The notes under the pieces are model-generated. The model saw nothing but the letters and a program-made list of their open reading frames with translations, had not been told where the DNA came from and searched no databases. A DNA stretch of 64,000 bases. Origin: Rhodococcus sp. P1Y (GTDB taxonomy: Bacteria > Actinomycetota > Actinomycetes > Mycobacteriales > Mycobacteriaceae). Positions 61,287-64,000 of this stretch are shown one piece after another (the stretch's first letter is position 1; each line of letters opens with the position of its first letter). Position numbers and translations under genes: made by a program. The stretch is taken from assembly GCF_003641205.1 (NCBI RefSeq), contig NZ_CP032762.1, positions 2,294,001 to 2,358,000 on the forward strand, in the 5' to 3' direction.

Positions 61287-61915
61287 ACCACCAGCTGCAC
61301 CCGATCACGCAGATCGAGCTTGGTGAAAATTCGACTGATATGGGTCTTGACGGTCGCTTCGCTGAGGAACTCCTGTGCCGCTATCTCGGAATTGCTGAGC
61401 CCTCGTGCGGCAAGTAGGAAGATTTCGTTCTCGCGAGAGGTCAGGCGGGAAAATGTTGCCGGAGCGTGGGGTTCGGCAGGTGTCTCGGTGAAGTGCGCAA
61501 GCAACGCTGTTGTCGCCGACGCCGCGATCACCGAATTTCCGGCGTGAACAGTGCGTATCGCGGCGAGGAGGAACTCGGGGTCGGCGTCCTTCAGTACGAA
61601 GCCGCTGGCACCTGCCCGGATCGCCCGCGCTGCACTTTCGTCGAGATCGAATGTGGTCAGCACCAAGATCTTGGGCGGCGACGGCATCTCGTCGACGATG
61701 CGAGCCGTCGCGGTGATGCCGTCGACCTCGGGCATCCGGATGTCCATCAACACGACGTCCGGATGCTCGCGCGCAACCAGCTCCACACCGGCGGCGCCGT
61801 CGCCCGCTTCGCCGACGAACTCGAGATCGGGTTGCGAGGAGATCAGCATTCGGATTCCCGCTCGGAACAACTGTTGGTCGTCGACAAGTGCCACCCGGAT
61901 GGGGGTCTCGTTCAC
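61256..61915 (-). CDS. NarL/LuxR-family response regulator
   Basis: The 219-residue protein has a receiver domain (ALVDDQQLFRAGIRML, phospho-Asp in VVLMDIRMPEVDG at about 56, LVLTTFD, and KDADPE) and a LuxR-type helix-turn-helix (LTSRENEIFLLAARGLSNSE then ATVKTHISRIFTKLD). The GTG start directly follows the TAA of the histidine kinase gene. A pair with the kinase is certain; the signal is unknown. Confidence 0.93.
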   Translation of the reverse strand: MNETPIRVALVDDQQLFRAGIRMLISSQPDLEFVGEAGDGAAGVELVAREHPDVVLMDIRMPEVDGITATARIVDEMPSPPKILVLTTFDLDESAARAIRAGASGFVLKDADPEFLLAAIRTVHAGNSVIAASATTALLAHFTETPAEPHAPATFSRLTSRENEIFLLAARGLSNSEIAAQEFLSEATVKTHISRIFTKLDLRDRVQLVVYAFEHGLVR

Positions 61916-63088
61916 TTACGTTCCCTTCGTTGCTGGAATCCGAACTCGGACGGTCCATCGACCGTCGGCGGCGCCTGCAGTGCACACGCCGCCGGACAGT
62001 GCCGCCCGCTCACGCATCCCGACGACGCCGTGACCGTGGTGCTCTGTATGACTCGACGTGGTCAGCGAATTGACGACGATCAATTCGACGCCGGTGGAAT
62101 CGGTTTCGACGGTGAAGGAGACCGGTCGCTCGGTGTCGCCGTGACGCAACGCGTTGGTCAACGACTCTTGCGCGATGCGATAGAGCGCGAGCTGAGCCGC
62201 GGCGCCGATGGTCACCGGAGCGTCGGACAGGGAGGCGTCGATGCGGAGGCCGGCGGCGCGCATGCGGTCGAGCAAGCGGCCGATGTCGGTCAGCGCAGGC
62301 GTCGGGAGATCGTCTTCGCTGTGACGCAGCTGCGCGAGAAGTATTCGTACGTCGCCGAGCGCATCTCGGGCCGTGGCCGAAATCGTCGTGAGCGCTGTGT
62401 CCACGGCTTCGGGATCGACCGCGCGGACGTACCGGGCACCGTCTGCCTGTGCGATCACCACCGCGAGGGAATGCGCGACGATGTCGTGCATGTCGCGGGC
62501 AATTCTGTTGCGTTCCTGCTCGATTGCGATGTCGTTCTGCGCTCGCGCTTGCTCCAATTCGGCGAGCTCCTGCGCGTGCGCCGCCTCGATGGCACTGCGT
62601 CTGGCGTAGGAGAGACGACCGAGTGCCCACGACAATCCGAGAACCGCCCACAGGGCGGCAAGGACGATGACGAACTGCTGCAGGTTCCCGACGGCTTCGT
62701 CGCCGCTGACGAACGGGTCATGGCTGACGTAGGTGAGATACCACGCCGCCACGATTCCGCCGACGACCGCGGATGCGAGACCGAGCCGTCGAAGCAGTCG
62801 ATCGCCGTATGCAGCCGAGCAATACAGGATGCCGAAGACTGCGACGTTGCTGGACAGTACGAGTACCGAGCCGGCCATCTGCACGACGGCCAGGGCCCAG
62901 GCCAGCGCGAGCGACAGCCGTGGCGATCGACGCCGGATCGCGAGGGCAAGGCCGAACCCGGCAAGGATGGCGAGACCAGGTGATCCGGACACGCCGCGAA
63001 CGGTGGCTTGGAACAGAACCAGCACGAAGACGACCGCATAGGCGGTGTCGACCGCCTGACGTGAGGTGAGTCGCTTCCATGCCACCAC
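61916..63088 (-). CDS. DesK/NarX-type sensor histidine kinase
   Basis: The 390-residue protein has about six helices in the first 160 residues without a large outer domain, then HisKA_3 with RNRIARDMHDIVAHSLAVVI (phospho-His) and an ATPase domain with GHGVVGMRERAALSGG. Such intramembrane-sensing kinases often detect cell-envelope stress and control ABC exporters; the ABC operon 2 kb away could be a target. Confidence 0.92.
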   Translation of the reverse strand: MVAWKRLTSRQAVDTAYAVVFVLVLFQATVRGVSGSPGLAILAGFGLALAIRRRSPRLSLALAWALAVVQMAGSVLVLSSNVAVFGILYCSAAYGDRLLRRLGLASAVVGGIVAAWYLTYVSHDPFVSGDEAVGNLQQFVIVLAALWAVLGLSWALGRLSYARRSAIEAAHAQELAELEQARAQNDIAIEQERNRIARDMHDIVAHSLAVVIAQADGARYVRAVDPEAVDTALTTISATARDALGDVRILLAQLRHSEDDLPTPALTDIGRLLDRMRAAGLRIDASLSDAPVTIGAAAQLALYRIAQESLTNALRHGDTERPVSFTVETDSTGVELIVVNSLTTSSHTEHHGHGVVGMRERAALSGGVCTAGAADGRWTVRVRIPATKGT

Positions 63089-63094
63089 ACCAGG

Positions 63095-63715
63095 TTACTG
63101 CCGGCGACGCGCCTTCTCGAGAGCCGCAAGGGTGGAGAGGACCGTCGTGCGCTGCTTGTCGAGGTCCTTCAGTCGGGCACGCGCGGGAAGGCCCTGTGCG
63201 CCGTCGAGAGCCGAGATCTGTTCGTCGACGGCGGTGAGCTGGCCGAGAAGCTTTTCCACCCGCGACTGCAGTTCGATGGCGTCGATCCCGGTGACACCCG
63301 CCTGCGACTTCTTCGTCGGTGCGGCCTTTGCCGGAGCCGACGCGCTGGCCGGGCGCGGAGTCGCGGGTGCGGCTACTGCAGCAGCAGCCCTGGGGCGCAA
63401 TGCTTTGCGGACGACGGCCGGGTCGGGCAATTTTTCGAGGCGGATGCGGTTCAGGACCTCGCGGGCGTCACGAGCGGTCACGCGGTACTCGCGCTCTTCC
63501 TCGTCGTCGGACGCAAGGGTTCCGCCGAGTGGGCGCAATCCGTACATCCCGATGAAGTGCTTGGCCTCGTCGATGACGGCTTCCTTCTCGCGGCACAAGC
63601 CGCAGCGCGGCTCGTTGCGATAAGTCTCGATCGAGTCGGTGCTCCCGCACCAGACGCACCCACCAGGGGTCCAACGTGCGATACGGACGGTAGAAGTAGT
63701 GGCAGGACTGTCCAT
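63095..63715 (-). CDS. Zinc-ribbon coiled-coil protein of unknown function
   Basis: The product has a CVWC...CGLC zinc ribbon in the first 45 residues, a FIGMYGLRPLGG helix, a REVLNRIRLEKLPDPAVVRK region, an Ala/Pro-rich linker and a C-terminal coiled coil (about residues 145-206). It is cytosolic. ATG 63715 is used; 63733 is possible. It may be co-transcribed with the kinase pair downstream. No family is recognised. Confidence 0.65.
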   Translation of the reverse strand: MDSPATTSTVRIARWTPGGCVWCGSTDSIETYRNEPRCGLCREKEAVIDEAKHFIGMYGLRPLGGTLASDDEEEREYRVTARDAREVLNRIRLEKLPDPAVVRKALRPRAAAAVAAPATPRPASASAPAKAAPTKKSQAGVTGIDAIELQSRVEKLLGQLTAVDEQISALDGAQGLPARARLKDLDKQRTTVLSTLAALEKARRRQ

Positions 63716-63845
63716 AGTTTGTGCGTCGATCACGACGAGTCATCTTAGGTTACAACGCAACCCGCTCCGCACACCCCTCCCCGACGAGCTGCGTTCTACG
63801 GTCGTGATAGTGACCGAACTCATTGCGTCGGGAAGATGTGGCGGA

Positions 63846-63910
63846 GCGGGAGTGGAGCCTGCGGAGTGACCTATGCAGAGCCGCGGGAGCGGAGCCTGCG
63901 GAGTGACCTA
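63846..63910. repeat. 28-bp direct repeat at the end of prs
   Basis: GCGGGAGTGGAGCCTGCGGA and the next 8 bases (63846-63873) recur with one change at 63883-63910. The second copy contains the prs stop codon. The period is 37 bases. Confidence 0.85.
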
Positions 63911-64000
63911 CGCTGAACCGTTGAACAGGCTTGTCACCGAACCGTTTTCGAAGACCTCGCGGATGGTGCGGGCGAGGAGCGGTGCGATGGACAGCTCGGT
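63908..64000 (-). CDS. prs: Ribose-phosphate pyrophosphokinase, C-terminal end only
   Basis: The last 30 codons read SIAPLLARTIREVFENGS then VTSLFNGSA and stop at 63910-63908, the typical C-terminus of actinobacterial PRPP synthetase. The rest lies beyond the window. Its presence here agrees with the pth-rplY-prs order of mycobacteria, with the egt and other genes inserted between. Confidence 0.9.
   Translation of the reverse strand, partial: TELSIAPLLARTIREVFENGSVTSLFNGSA

Overview
The window looks like a chromosome segment of a high-GC, mycolic-acid-containing actinobacterium, most likely Rhodococcus or a close relative. The evidence is gene content and gene order rather than a database search. 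The block galU - glp (moeA1) - rimJ - glpR, then PMT / rsmI, metG, tatD, rpfB, ksgA, ispE, an acyl-AMP ligase, pth and rplY follows the order known around Rv0993-Rv1017 of Mycobacterium tuberculosis, and the window ends inside prs. WS/DGAT wax-ester/TAG synthase, RpfB, protein O-mannosyltransferase and ergothioneine genes fit the same lineage. Many starts are GTG or TTG, and start/stop overlaps of 1-4 bases are common.

Layout. 1-3.3 kb: a degenerate integrase-like gene cut by the window edge, then a DUF302 lipoprotein / ECF sigma / zinc-finger anti-sigma operon with a matching ECF promoter. 3.3-12.5 kb: an accessory stretch with large gene-free gaps. It holds a uracil-DNA-glycosylase-like protein, a TDT transporter with a LysR regulator, a MerR / arsenic-permease operon, a PAP2 phosphatase, a decayed MFS transporter, a universal stress protein, and crcB1-crcB2 behind a fluoride riboswitch. 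12.5-16.7 kb: galU, the Glp/GlpR cell-division pair with rimJ, and tRNA-Ala(CGC). 16.9-20.9 kb: a glycosyltransferase, a hexapeptide acyltransferase, an unusual 36-residue peptide gene with its own promoter and terminator, two translationally coupled GyrI-like ligand-binding proteins and an ScbR-type TetR regulator. 20.9-28.3 kb: a molybdenum oxidoreductase / flavin reductase pair, SDR, SoxR, arginine deiminase, GntR, DoxX and BCCT genes.

28.3-49.6 kb is core: PMT, rsmI, lipid genes (HSL-type hydrolase divergent from WS/DGAT), metG/tatD from a very short shared promoter, rpfB, ksgA, ispE, an ABC-F protein, pnuC-prfC, an acyl-AMP ligase and pth. 49.6-57.5 kb carries rplY, a TetR/DMT efflux pair, and ergothioneine synthesis: egtABCD as a tight operon with a probable egtE divergent from it. 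57.5-64 kb holds an ABC exporter, RidA with a WYL regulator, a NarL-type two-component system, a zinc-ribbon coiled-coil protein and the 3' end of prs.

Structure between genes is a notable part of the window. There is one 54-bp element in two inverted copies, a roughly 50-bp palindrome family in three copies, several strong hairpins at convergent gene ends, and short tandem duplications clustered in the 10-12.5 kb accessory stretch. No insertion sequence, CRISPR array, rRNA or phage cluster was seen.
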